Shown: piece after piece, positions 1-11,503 of the stretch
Position numbering within the stretch: position 1 is the stretch's first letter
How the letters are laid out: every line of letters begins with the position of its first letter
DNA from: Talaromyces rugulosus
Lineage: Eukaryota; Ascomycota; Eurotiomycetes; Eurotiales; Trichocomaceae
Assembly (NCBI RefSeq): GCF_013368755.1
Contig: NC_049561.1
Location: forward strand, 2,976,001-3,040,000
Length of the DNA stretch: 64,000 bases
Direction: 5' to 3'
The notes under the pieces: model-generated
Told to the model about the DNA's origin: nothing
The model's input: the letters and a program-made list of their open reading frames with translations, nothing else
Databases searched by the model: none
Translations under genes and position numbers: made by a program

Positions 1-3000
1 AGAATTTGGGGCCCACAAGCTCGAGGAGGACGCATACACCGTGTTGGAAAGCACAAACTACAGCATCCAAGTGGACGTCTTGAACACGAACGCCCGTGTT
101 AACATGGGTGTTCTCTTCACCTCCAACTCGAACGGTACATATTTCACCAAAAATATTGAACACACGAATCGCGACGACCGGGGTTTCGTCGACTTCGAAA
201 AAATTGCCAACATACAGGGCATCGTGATGGTTAACGTGGTCGACAACTGGGATGAAGTGGAGAAACAGGGCGCAGAAAGACATGTCGTCAGCAAAATCAG
301 TTTCGATGATGGACGCACCTTTGAGTCTTTGTCCGTCAAGGACGAAGAATTACATCTCCATTCCTTTACTGAGCCTAGAAACATCGGGCGTATATTTTCA
401 AGTCCGGCACCCGGTATCGTGATGGGCGTTGGAAACACCGGCAAGTATCTCAAGGAGTATGTCAAAGACGGCAATCTTTATGTCTCGGACGACGCCGGCT
501 TGACCTGGCGTCAGGGTCTTGAGAAGCCGCACAAATACGAGTTTGGAAACCAGGGCGCCGTCATCATGGCAATCAGGGACGATGGAAAACCAACGAAGAA
601 GGTCAAATACTCTATCAACCATGGAAAAGAATGGCATTCTGCCGAATTAGAACATGAGATCCTTCCGTTTTTGTTGACCACCACTCCGGACTCGACCAGC
701 TTGAAGTTCCTACTCATTGGTTACAAGGACCAGTCTTTGTGGTATTCATATACTATTGACTTTGAAGGTCTACACGAAAGGGAATGCAAGGAAAGCGATT
801 ATGAGAAATGGCCAGCCCGGTTGAACGAGAAGAATGAACCCGATTGTCTCATGGGCCACAAGCAATTCTATCATCGACGCAAGTCCGATGCGGATTGCTT
901 TATTACCAAACACATGTTCGAAAATCTCAAGCCCCAGTTTGAGCCTTGCAAGTGTACTGCAGAAGATTTTGAGTGTGACTTTAATTTTGCCCTTTCGGAG
1001 GATGGCAAAGACTGCACTCCGACCGCGGGTCTCCAGGCGCCCGAAGGACAATGCAAGACTAAAGATGACACTTTCAAAGGCCCTTCGGGATGGAGACTTA
1101 TCCCGGGAAATGCCTGTCAACGCGATGGAGGGGAAAATCTGGACAAAGAAATTGAACGCCCATGCAAAAATGCTACCACTGTGCCATCAGGCAATGCGAA
1201 GAACATTACTTCGACGCTCACTCCCTTTGAGGTCAAGGACTTTGATGCTTATTATTATCTCGAGCGAGCCGGTACTAGTGATGGGAAAGACGAAACCATT
1301 GTCATGCTTACCACGGATGGCGTAGTCTGGGTTACACTTGATCACGGCAAAACTTGGAAGCATATTCTCAAGGGCATCCAAGAAATTATTCCTCACAGTT
1401 TTATCAACGACTGCGCATACTTCCTCACCGATACTAAAGATCATTTTGTTACTGTCAATCGTGCAACGACGATCGATATGTTTGAAGCACCAGCGGAGAG
1501 AAACAAGGAGAAAGGCGCTACATTGTCCTTCCATCCGAAAAACAAAGACTGGGTAATCTGGACTGGAAATTCGTGTTCCCACAGCAGTGTCTGCACGACG
1601 AACTCGTATTTAACAAAACGTCGCGGTAATAGCTGGGATACTCTCCTAAGAACGGTGGAGAAGTGTACTTTTATGGCACGAGAAGATCGGAAAGACAGCG
1701 AAGAACTCATCTTCTGCGACCAACACGAAAACGAAGACCCAGAAGGCAAGCGCACGCTTGTCACGAGTTGGGATTTATTCGCCAAGTCCAATGATCCGCT
1801 CAAGGAGGGCATTCTTAATTTTGCAACATCGGCCGAATTCATTGTGATTGCGGCAGATGACCCGGAGAACCCCGATTCCTACAAAGCCGAAACAAGCATT
1901 GATGGCAAGATCTTTGCAGATGCTAAATTCCCGCCTAATATCCCAGCTCAATTGGCCTACACCGTACTGGAAAGCTGGAGTCACTCGGTGTTATTGCATG
2001 TGACGGCGAATGACAAGCCCGATCAGTCTTACGGATCGTTGGTCAAGAGCAACAGCAACGGCACATCTTACGTTTTAACTAGAAGCGGCGTCAACCGGAA
2101 CAGCAGGGGTTACGTCGACTTTGAAAAGTTGCAGGGCTTGGAAGGTGTGATGTTGGTTAATGTGGTCGACAATATTGAAGAGGTGGAGAAAGGATCAACG
2201 AAAAAGTTGAAGACCATGATCACTCATAACGACGGGGCGCAGTGGGCATTGTTAACTCCCCCGGCAAAGGACTCTGGCGGCAAGTCTTATAGCTGCGGTT
2301 CGGAGTGCGCGCTCCACCTTCATGGCTACACGGAGAAAGATCCCCGCGCCACGTACGCATCACCATCTGCGGTTGGGTTCGCTTTTGGTGTTGGCAATGT
2401 TGGCGAGTCGCTGTCAGAAAACAAGGACGACGCTAGCACCTTCTTTTCTAAAGACGGAGGCATCAGCTGGAAGGAAATCAGGAAAGGCAGACACCTGTGG
2501 GAGTATGGTGATCAGGGCTCCGTTTTGGTTCTCGTGGAAGAGCTGCAGCCGACAAGAGTTGTTTACTTCAGTATGGACGAAGGAGAAAACTGGGAGCAAT
2601 ATAAATTTTCCGACAAGGAGATCATCGTCGAGAGTCTGAGTACTGTACCATCGGATAATTCCAAGAACTTTCTCCTCTGGGGCAAGCAGTCTGGGTCTAA
2701 GCAGCCGGTGACTGTCAACTTAGACTTTAGTGGCCTGCGTGACCGATCTTGCCATCTCGATGAAGACTCGGGTGATGAAGGGGACTTTTACTTGTGGGAG
2801 CCCAAGCACCCTTTTCAGGAGGAGAACTGTCTTTTTGGGCATGTGGAACAATATCACCGTAAGAAGGCAGCATCTCACTGCTGGAATAACTGGGCCGATC
2901 CGCATGTGCACAGCATTGCGCGCAACTGTAGTTGCACTCGCGAGGATTTTGAGTGGTAAGATTTCTTTCTTTTGCTGGAATAGGGCCCGGCTAACCATTA

Positions 3001-3632
3001 CCAGTGACTATAATTACGAACCCCAAAGCGATGGAAGCTGTACCTTGGTCGAGGGTCTCCCCAAACCCAACGCAATCCAGCACTGCATAGATAACCCCGA
3101 TGCGGTGGAATACTGGGAACCCACCGGATACCGCCGTATCCCTCTAACGACATGCGAAGGCGGCGTGAACTACGACCACCTGCAACCCAAGCCCTGTCCT
3201 GACCACGAAGAAGATTTCGAGCGCAAGCACGGCGTCAGCGGCTTCGCCATTTTCCTAGCAGTTGTTATCCCCATTGCCGCCGCCGGCGGAATCGGATACT
3301 GGGTGTACACCAAATGGGACGGCAAATTCGGCGCGATCCGGCTGGGCGAAGGCGGATCTGCCGCATTCTTTTCTCGTGGTTCTGGCTTGATTTCTATCCC
3401 CGTTGCCATCATCGCCGGCACTGTCGCAGCAGTCAAGGTACTTCCATTGCTCGCAATGAGTCTGTGGCGCAGTGTCAGTGGCTATGCTCACCTGCCTAGC
3501 CGTGGAGGGCCGCGGCCGTATGCCACGCGCGGCGCCTTTGCTGCTCGTCGCGGTGATTATACCAATGTTGTTGACGATGAAGACGAGTTATTGGGTAACG
3601 ACGACTTTGAGGATGAAGAAGAAGAGGCCTGA
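1..3632 (+). CDS. VPS10: Vps10/sortilin-type vacuolar sorting receptor, 3' part
   Basis: Type I membrane receptor that carries soluble vacuolar hydrolases from the late Golgi to endosomes. The gene enters from the left edge, so the start and signal peptide are missing; reading is open from base 2. One intron (2956-3004, gtaaga..ccag) joins ..EDFE to CDYNYEP. About 1,193 residues are visible: two Vps10 domains, each with BNR/Asp-box beta-propeller sequence followed by a Cys-rich 10CC module. The two modules end in near-identical sequence ([12 protein letters not shown] and CTREDFECDYNY), showing the internal duplication. Then comes one transmembrane helix (about 3241-3306) and a cytosolic tail with a YAHL (Yxx-phi) motif and a very acidic end ([19 protein letters not shown]). 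Yeast Vps10 is about 1,580 residues, so roughly the first quarter is outside the window. Assignment is firm; the symbol follows the yeast orthologue. Confidence 0.95.
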
Positions 3633-4129
3633 TCTTTTATTACTATTTTAGTATATCATCATTTCATTGTTGCACTATTATTATTTTATTTTTATTTTTG
3701 GAAGTTCTATTCTTATAATCCCGCAGTCTTTGTTGCATGGCGAGCTTACAAGGTGTGTCAGGTGTATCAATGTTTGTTGGTTAGGAGTCTGAGTAGATCA
3801 AGAAGGCTATGTATATGTTAGCTCGTTTTCAATGTTAGTTGATGTACTACACAATATTGATTGGTTTCTTCAAGATGGTAAATGCTCAGCAACATTTGAA
3901 CTCACTGGGCAGCAGGTCAGGCCAGGCAGTGCTCGGCGAGTATGTATCCATGTACATCCGCGGGGAGTATATGCAGCCGCGGCGAGTATATGCAGCTGGG
4001 ACACCAACCCCGGGCATGTCTTTGTGCGCATCCCTGCTAACTATTTAATTACTTATGACAGACAGTCAGACTCTGAGAGAGCCCGGCTTTTCTCCCCTGA
4101 AATCCCTCAAGCTATTCCCGGTCTCTAAC
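3633..4129. other. Intergenic: VPS10 3' end and P450 promoter
   Basis: The left part is T-rich with several A/T runs suited to VPS10 polyadenylation. The right part holds a GC-rich imperfect direct repeat (cgcggggagtatatgcagc / cgcggcgagtatatgcagc, about 3960-3995). A short upstream in-frame extension of the P450 begins at 4055. No separate gene is seen. Confidence 0.6.
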
Positions 4130-5897
4130 ATGTATATTCTTTCCATCATTTTTGGGGCCTGCCTACTTCTTGTAGGCGCCGTGACAGTACAGTCATGGTA
4201 TCATTTATTTCGAAACTATCTCATAGCACGCAAAATTGGTCTTCGCTTTTACGTCCTCCCCATCAGCCATCTCAATTACTTTTGGATGCTCATCGACAAA
4301 AGCGTTCTACGCCATGTGAAACGAATTTTCGGCGAAAGCAGCTTTACGCGGTATAATTGGATGGGCTGGGAACTGCACGATCGGTACTACTCGCATCATG
4401 AGCTCGGCGATGCCTTTATGCTGGTTACACCGGTTCGGAATTGGCTGTATATTGGACATCCGGATATCGTGATGGAGATTGTTCGTAGGAGGGATGATTT
4501 CCCGAGATGTGTTGAGCTTACGCAGGTTCTGGATGTTTTTGGTCCGAATGTTAGCAGTGTAAATGGCTCCCTTATCAAATTTTCCTTTTTTTTTTAAAGG
4601 CAATGGCTTACGCATCATTCCTCAGGTTGAAGGCCGGCAATGGGTACAGCAGCGGAAAATAATGGCCTCCTGCTTCAACGAACGATACAACGAGGTCGTC
4701 TGGTCCGAAAGCATATCTCAAGCTACCGATATGATTCGGTACTGGTCATCACGTCCATCAGTTCGAAGTACAGCGGACGACCTGCGTTCCTTGTCACTGG
4801 GCGTGCTTTCCAAAGCCGGTTTTGGCAAGTCCTTTAAATTCGAGGGCTATGATGAAACCTCGCATGCTGACCCTGCCGCCAGCTACAAGGATTCTCTACA
4901 GCTGATATTGAAAAATTGTATCCTTCTTATGGCCATGGGACCAAAATTTTTCACCGATACGCCCTGGCTACCGTTTAAATGGCGACAGCTCGGCGAGGCG
5001 GTCAAGGCATTTCAAAAGTCCATGACAGACATGTACGAGTCAGAGAAACGCAGTATCGCAGAAGGTAAATTGGATGCCGATAATAATACTCGCCGCACGT
5101 TCTTATCGTCGCTTGCCAAAGCATCACTTGGTGCCAAAGAGGGCGAGGGTCTCACCGAGCGAGAAATCTACGGCAATATCTTCGTCATAAACTTTGCTGG
5201 CCACGACACTTCCTCTCACGTTTTCACGTTTGCCGTGTATTATCTGGCCTCGAACCCGGACGTGCAGGATTGGCTGTCGGAGGAACTCTGGCATGTGTTG
5301 GGCGACAGGCCACCACACGAATGGAACTATACAACGGATTTTCCCCGGCTCAAGCGTTGTTTGGCCGTCATGTACGAGTGTATGCGACTGTTTACCCCTG
5401 CCCCAGTCACCAAGTGGACGCATGACAAAGCGCAGTCACTCGATATCGGGGACAAGACGCTGTTCCTTCCGCCAAACACCATGATATGTCTGGCTTATTC
5501 CTCGCTGCAGACTGATCCCAGATGGTGGGGGGCTGACTCGCTTACCTGGCGGCCCTCTCGCTTTATAAAAAAGGCCGACTCGTCAATTCCCCAGGGAGAA
5601 AAGGCAGAGTTGGATACAGAACAGTTCGCCCAGCCCAGACGTGGCAGCTTTATTGGCTGGTCGGAGGGAACCCGCGACTGTCCCGGCAGAAAGTTTTCGC
5701 AGGTCGAGTTTGTGGCTACTATAGCATCAATCTTTCGCGATTGGCGCGTGAATCCGGCTGTTTTTGATGGGGAGACGATTGAGGGGGCTCGCAAGAGGGT
5801 TCTTGACCTTATTGAGAAAGAATCTGCAATGGTTTTGTTGATTCAGATGGTGCACCCGGAAAAGGCGCCTTTGGTCTGGTCGAAGAGGGAAGTGTAA
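4130..5897 (+). CDS. Cytochrome P450 monooxygenase
   Basis: Haem-thiolate monooxygenase of the ER membrane; substrate unknown. Two exons: 4130-4558 and 4626-5897 (intron 4559-4625, gtaaat..ctcag), giving 566 residues. I chose the ATG at 4130 because it is followed directly by a hydrophobic anchor (YILSIIFGACLLLVGAVTV); an in-frame ATG at 4055 would add 25 residues in front. Visible P450 motifs are the C-helix WVQQRK, I-helix oxygen-binding FAGHDTSSH, K-helix ExxR (ECMR), the WRPSRF segment, and the haem loop WSEGTRDCPG with Cys near residue 495. Trp replaces the usual Phe at the start of that loop, as in many fungal P450s. No biosynthetic cluster genes (PKS, NRPS, transporter, regulator) lie next to it, so it looks like a stand-alone P450. 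Confidence 0.93.
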
Positions 5898-6615
5898 CTC
5901 TTGTGTTTTTAAGGTATGGAAGCAAATATTATCTTTGTTAATAAATCTAGCTGTGTAATACTTGCTGCGAATTTACGTTATCTCAGATAAAACCCCGAGG
6001 GCATAGGTAAGGTTTACCAAGATTAAAGTTTCCAGCCTGTAAAATCACCCAGCACATCCCGACATCAGGAATTAAACTTTTTTTTTTTTAATATAACTAG
6101 TTGCGTAGCTAGTATTACGTATATTTCTTTAACGGGTCCCTTTTTGATACGATGGTAAATTGGAGGCCGATAGATGCTTACAACACTAACGCGAGAAGGG
6201 TAGGGATATACATGTCCACCAAGGCCACGCGGAATACTTTCCTACATAATCCTGTGATTTGGCCCCGAAATAATACTACACCGCACATTACTCCGCCTAG
6301 CATAGAATAGAATCTGATAGGCAAGAGAACATTGCAGATAGCTCGTATAGTCAAAGCGTCTGACACAAGCATGTCTGGAAATGTTATTGATCAGCATAGA
6401 ACTAGTTTAGCTGAAACAACTGGGCAAAGGAAGGGGCGGAGAGTAAAAATTGATCGACACAGACAAAGCTAGTTAGAAGTTTCTATAAATAATCTAGAAT
6501 ATTCTATTAAAATACTAATAGTAGTAGAGTCTTACTGTCTCGTGAGTTTGTATCAATATACCAAATATATCAACCAAATCCCTAAATACTATATACTTTC
6601 ATACCATTCGCCATC
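5898..6615. other. AT-rich intergenic stretch
   Basis: Low-GC sequence with poly-T (about 6079-6089), many TA-rich short words and stops in all frames. It contains P450 terminator sequence and possible promoter sequence for the candidate gene at 6616. No feature was recognised. Confidence 0.5.
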
Positions 6616-7186
6616 ATGCTGAGATCAATTCCTTGCAAATTAAGCGGTGAATCGCTTAGAAACAAGTCGAAACTGAATTTCTCTCTCGACTTCACAGACA
6701 AGGCGTTCCCAGCCAAGTCAGTTCTCCCTCGGCCCCAGGCTCAGATTATAGAGAGACATGACTCCTACATGAGGTCCCTCACAACAATTGTCCTCGTGTG
6801 TATATTGGTTGCCAAGGCCGCATCGGGTATTAGGATACCAGACTGGGAAACCTGTGAGTAGATGTTTTTTGGGCGGGGGCTCTGTTTATTCTTTCCTTGC
6901 TAACCGATACGCAGATTTTACTCTCTGTGCTCTGGTATGCAATAACCACCTATTTCGATTTCATCTTAATGATGTTTTCTCGTTTTGTTTTTTTTTTTTT
7001 TTGCTAACGTAGTACTCTACAACAGTTTGGTATTTACTACACTCGACAGCCAACTGCATACATTGCCATGTGAATATCGGGAAGTGTGGTTGTATTATTT
7101 TAACATTTGATGAAAGCGTTTGGTCGGATTTTCGTTATATTTTGCTTGATATGGGCAGGTCAATTCCTTTCTTGTATATCCAATAA
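6616..7186 (+). CDS. Candidate small spliced protein, possibly secreted
   Basis: Not recognised. A three-exon model can be built: 6616-6853, 6915-6934 and 7013-7186, with introns 6854-6914 (gtgagt..ctaac..gcag) and 6935-7012 (gtatgc..gctaacgtag). Both introns have good donor, branch and acceptor sequences and preserve the frame, giving 143 residues. An internal ATG at 6769 starts a typical signal-peptide-like stretch (MRSLTTIVLVCILVAKAASG) followed by about 70 residues containing five Cys, so the real product may be a 92-residue small secreted protein. The last exon stays open for 57 codons in AT-rich DNA, which mildly supports coding. It could still be a chance assembly. It lies between an orphan P450 and the cytidine deaminase. 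Confidence 0.35.
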
Positions 7187-7519
7187 ATCAAATAGACAAA
7201 CTACACAGTCTATCCTTAATGACTTTCAAGCCCATACCTTAAAGTAGAACGACATTCTGAAAATCCAAGTCACATCTACCCCCGTATCACAAGACATGGA
7301 AAGTGGTCCATCAGGCCTACAGGAGTACGACAAAATCTCAGCACCAATTGGTCAGCCTTGAAATTGGCACGGCTTATGCCGGAAATATGTAGCGGATGAA
7401 TTCGAGTTCAATTTAAACTACAACTACAGTATACCTACATGTAGTCTTTTCATGCATAAAGTTAGCCTTGTGGGCCTTTTTTTCCATAGATACTTCCGTG
7501 CCGAGAAACTCCTTCAGCC
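7187..7519. other. Short intergenic stretch
   Basis: AT-rich spacer between the candidate small gene and the 3' end of the cytidine deaminase gene. Nothing was recognised. Confidence 0.5.
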
Positions 7520-8167
7520 TTATTGGAGATCTTCAGGTCCAAACGAGTCCGGCAGAAGCTACAAACAGGTTATCAATAGACTTGCACAGAGAACGAAGAG
7601 AAGAGAGAATATACTCACTTCGCCAATGGTAACAACTTTGTACTCGCCGTCCTTGTCATACATGTAAACAGGGAAACCAGGAGGCGAGAACTCTCGCATA
7701 CTGCTACCTGTTAGAAAAACCTCCAACATACGAGGGAGAAAGCTGCTCACAACTGCCGGCACATTCCACATGGACTCGCGCCGGGCTTGATATCGGTCGC
7801 GACAGCGATTGCTTTGAATGATCTGTGTCCAGAGACCTGCACATGTACATTAGCATGTCTTGTATTCCCCGTATATATAAGAGAAAACCTACAATAGCAG
7901 TCCCAAACGCAACCCGCTCAGCACACGTCCCTACCGGATACGACGCATTCTCAATATTCGCGCCAGAAATATACTGCCCATCAGTCGTGATTAAGCAGGC
8001 ACCGACACGGAAGTTTGAATTCGGGCCTGGACAAGATCAGCTTTTTTTCCCCTTGGGCAGATGATCGCGGGGGAAGAAAGAGACATACAGTACGCTTTCG
8101 CCTTGGCCTCGGCGGCCTTTTGAGCAATAGTCTGCAATTCAATATCGGTCAAGGCGTGGGCAGGCAT
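7520..8167 (-). CDS. Cytidine deaminase, five exons
   Basis: Zn-dependent hydrolytic deamination of (deoxy)cytidine to (deoxy)uridine in pyrimidine salvage. The gene is cut into five short exons: 8167-8089, 8026-7893, 7836-7751, 7700-7619 and 7558-7520, with introns of 62, 56, 50 and 60 bp, all GT..AG. The joined product is 139 residues, the normal length for the small homotetrameric class. It keeps the substrate-binding SNFRVGA, the catalytic TCAERVA (Cys61 Zn ligand, Glu63 proton shuttle) and PCGMCRQ (Cys94 and Cys97 Zn ligands), and ends with the typical ELLPDSFGPEDL. Three Cys ligands (CAE rather than HAE) place it with tetrameric CDAs. No lesion is seen. The start is the first ATG, which gives MPAHALTDIEL, a standard N-terminal helix. 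Confidence 0.93.
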
Positions 8168-8423
8168 CTTTGTTTTTTCTTTTCAGAATATCTGGCGACG
8201 GGGTAAGTGAAAGAGGAGAAAACCCGCTCGGCGTTGCATCCATGGTAGATATAACATGCTGCGTATCAGATACGGGAAAGGCGGGGCTCATACTACAACC
8301 TCGTATCTAAAAATACCGGTTTTTGGGGGAATACGGGGGATACCATTTAGCAACGTCGCGGCAATATTGACAGGCTTGGTAACGGTCATACAACCAAAAA
8401 GTAGTATTAATATCATTGCATTA

Positions 8424-8533
8424 TTGATACGTTGCTAATTTATTAACTGTATTAGTATTTTAGTACATAATATAAAACCGCACGTATCTAATTTAATACA
8501 TTACAACGTTGCCGTATTTCTGCAACGTATCAA
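8424..8533. repeat. 12-bp perfect inverted repeat
   Basis: ttgatacgttgc at 8424-8435 is the exact reverse complement of gcaacgtatcaa at 8522-8533, separated by 86 bp of AT-rich DNA. It could be the ends of a small miniature element or a chance hairpin. No flanking target duplication is evident. Confidence 0.5.
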
Positions 8534-8592
8534 AATCGTAATACATATCAACACCACCCTCAGATATATATATATATATATTCCCTAATCAA

Positions 8593-8733
8593 TGCGCGCA
8601 GGCAGGCCTCGCTGCAAGCTTCCTCAGTACGTTGCAATCCCCTTTATGGGGCCTCACTAACCAGCTTGCAGGCTTCTCAGAGCGTCAAATCGGTGCGCGT
8701 AGGCCTTGGTGCAGCCCTCGCTGCAGCTTCTCA
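8593..8733. repeat. Diverged direct repeat pair
   Basis: 8593-8626 (tgcgcgcaggc..cctcgctgcaagcttcctca) and 8694-8733 (tgcgcgtaggc..cctcgctgcagcttctca) share order and sequence with small gaps, and a partial third copy (gcttgcaggcttctcag) sits at 8664-8680. A second word, ttgcaagcgg, occurs at 8756-8765 and 8831-8840. It looks like remnants of an old repetitive element. Confidence 0.5.
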
Positions 8734-9904
8734 ATTTGTAATTAGAATACCAAAATTGCAAGCGGCTTCTATTTGAATTATAATTAATCAGTAACGCATC
8801 AAGAAATATACACGTATCAAATTCTGCAATTTGCAAGCGGTTTGTAACTGTTTCACACTTTGCTACGTCGCAAAAAGTCACTGCGCTTAGAAAATTGGAT
8901 ACATAGTGATATTTACATGATAAGGCATGTGTAGTCTTCTTGATATGTCGCAAACCCACACAACGTTGCCGCAACGTTGCTGAACGGTATCCGCGTTCCT
9001 GCATTTTCCTGTACTGAAATGACATGTCGATCCTTGAATAATTCAGAGTCCAGGAAAATTTTGGAGAAATTCAAGGCCATCTTCAGGTATCAACTCTTTC
9101 ATCTTGCGGCGGGGCGGTTTTCTTTCCTCCGAAGTCGTTGGACTAGTCTACTCATTCTCGATCCTAAGGACGTCGACTTGGTTGGGAGTAGAGACCGTGA
9201 AATCTCCTCAATAAAGCATGAAACCACGAGGGAGCAAATACTAACTATCAGCGATGCGTTCATTTTGGAATTGGAGGGTATTACTTAGCTTTGGAATAGA
9301 ATTCTAGCTGTGTGAAGAGAAAGAAGGAAAAAGATCGAGGGAAAAGTCTGGGGGGAGATAAACAAACGCTCCATTTCAGAAGGTGCGCTGGGCAGGGCCT
9401 TACATCATGGAGGGTGGGCGTAGTAGGCATACGGCCCGTCTCAATGTATGTGTTATTCTGCGTTGCTTGTGGAAAGAAAGCTGTTCTGTAGATTTGGAGC
9501 AACCCTCCTGACGCTATGGTATAACGGCTGTTTAAGGCTTTTTTTAAGATTCGTCATCTGGACTCGTCAATATCGTCCTAACAACCCTCATCGTAAGACG
9601 ATAGCAGCAATGACGAAAACCCCGGGCAAGCATCATGATATCGAAGGCAATGGATCGCATGCAGAGGAGGAATAGTTAGGACAGCGAGAGAGAGAGAATA
9701 TCACCAGGCCGAGGGGACGGGTCACATCGGTGTGGGATAATAACAAATAAGGAATAGGAGTTCCATGTGTATTCTCTGGTCGATTGATAGCAATACAATT
9801 TGATCACATCCAAGAACAAAGCGAATATAACCCTCCCTCTGTTTTATCAATGAAATATGACAAACAATAAGGCGACATGTAAAACCTCACCTTCTACCTC
9901 AAAT

Positions 9905-10925
9905 TTATCTTCCCTTGTTCATAACCCGGGACATTATACCTACAATGGCTGAGATTAGCACGGGTACTTCTATCAAATGCTGAGGGAAGCATGTATACCA
10001 ATAATCTTGGTAACAGGAAAAATGCCTTGCGTTGAATCGACAACTGTCATGCCAATTCCTGTCCGCGACATCTAAATCACCTAGCGGCCTCTCCAATCTC
10101 ACGGTGATAGGGCGTTTACCATGAGATTTACCTGGACACCAATGCATTCTGCAATCACAAACTTCACAGAAGCTTGTGTACCTGGGCGATGCAAGGAATT
10201 GAAATAGATCTCGGTGTGGACAAATAAATATAGGCTCCATCCAGTTTTCCATTCGTCCACGAGTATGATAGTGAGAGACATATGTAGTATCTACCCAAAG
10301 CTGGTCGCCTGCATCGATAAATATTTCCATCTCAACTGAAGTTTCCACAACCAGACGCCGATCAACGCGTGTATTTATCGAGCAGGTATGCGAAAGGAAA
10401 TATTTATCCGTCCCATATCGTTGCATATCAACACATAGTTTCAACGGCCCATTCATCTCATAGCCCAGTGGCGATGATTCAATCGCTTTAATGATCTCCG
10501 CTCGATCTCTAATAGTTATAGAAATGCATGGACATAAATCAACTATCCCTGCAAACTGATGACATGCACGGTCAAACGGAGGATTTTCAAGGGCAAACGG
10601 AGTGAATTCTCGCCGTGGATGCAGCCTCAGGCAGAGAGCGCAGAAAGCCCAGTGGCGATTCTCAAGTTGAATCAGCAGCTGGGTTGCGCTCAACCTCTGG
10701 TCTATCCACGCACAGCGATGGCGCTTTTAGCTCGAGGAGTCGCGGGAATTTGAATTCATCACGTTGGGTGAGATGACCAAATAAATCATAGTACCGTTTA
10801 CAGCTCAGTGAAAAGCATGTTTGGTCAACTAGAGATAGATGGTCGAAAACCATCAGGAGAACGTCCTGATTTAGACGAAACACCGCAGGGTCTTTTCTCT
10901 TGCACCATGCAAACAATAGCCATCA
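9905..10925 (-). pseudogene. F-box protein gene, frameshifted
   Basis: The reading frame near 10900-10740 encodes a clear F-box (LNQDVLLMVFDHLSL then CFSLSCKRYYDLF), the Skp1-binding module of SCF ubiquitin ligase adaptors. It runs out at a stop near 10662. The following frame, entered at about 10693, continues as a natural extension (ATQLLIQLENRHWAFCALC..) to 9905, so the two halves are joined by an indel of one or two bases around 10690-10700; no GT..AG intron fits the overlap. The first frame also lacks an in-frame ATG: the codons before it reach a stop at 10923-10925, and the nearest ATGs are in another frame. The downstream part is rich in Cys/His/Trp, as in Eurotiales-specific F-box families. 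Two lesions favour a pseudogene over sequencing error. Confidence 0.7.
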
Positions 10926-11503
10926 TGCAAACAACAGCGAGAATAAAAGCAGACACGCATCTTGCCATGTGTACCAGGCCATGATTGCTTGCTCGTTCTA
11001 TTTGGATAGATACATAGTATGTTGATAGTTTTTGACGAGGTGCCAACATCTAGTTATGACTCCCTCGAACTTGTAAGAGACATAATGGCATCATCTTCGC
11101 GAGGTAAGCCGGTTATAGACCCGTGGATGCATCCAAGGTGAGTCGTCCTGTGGCATAATTCCCTTCTCCAACCAAGGATTTGATCATGTATAAAAGTCAT
11201 ACTGTGCAAAAATTCTAACGTCGGTACTGATACGTGATGTTAATAAAAGCGGCAAGGGGTGGTGAATGTCCATTTACATATAGCGTACTTTTGTTGTAAT
11301 ATTATAGAAGTCTATTCATGGCAAAATACTCGTATTTATTTTGGTTGATAGGTCTATAAATAGGAAATTCTCTATACATATGTCTAATTTTCAGATTCGT
11401 AAACGCCAAAAAAAAAAAAAAAAAACGCCGCCCATATGTCACTAATGTCGTCATAAATATGTTTGTTTTATGTAGGTATATGTGGGGGAAAAATGTAGAT
11501 CCT
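10926..11503. other. Intergenic stretch between F-box pseudogene and ornithine carrier
   Basis: AT-rich, with a 15-20 base poly-A run at about 11408-11425 just beyond the carrier stop. Nothing else was recognised. Confidence 0.5.

Larger units (their letters stand above)
8168..9904. other. 1.7-kb non-coding stretch with degenerate repeats
   Basis: No gene model is supported. The left half carries many ACGTATC/GATACGT words, a perfect 12-bp inverted repeat (8424-8435 and 8522-8533), an AT dinucleotide run (8564-8582) and diverged direct repeats (see separate entries). The right half (about 8980-9680) has short open frames without recognisable sequence. About 9780-9904 is the AT-rich 3' flank of the broken F-box gene. 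Confidence 0.55.

Noticed and set aside
834..1325. 163-codon plus-strand open frame inside VPS10
   Set aside because: Overlaps the Vps10 frame in another phase; composition is that of a shadow and the Vps10 frame is clearly the real one.
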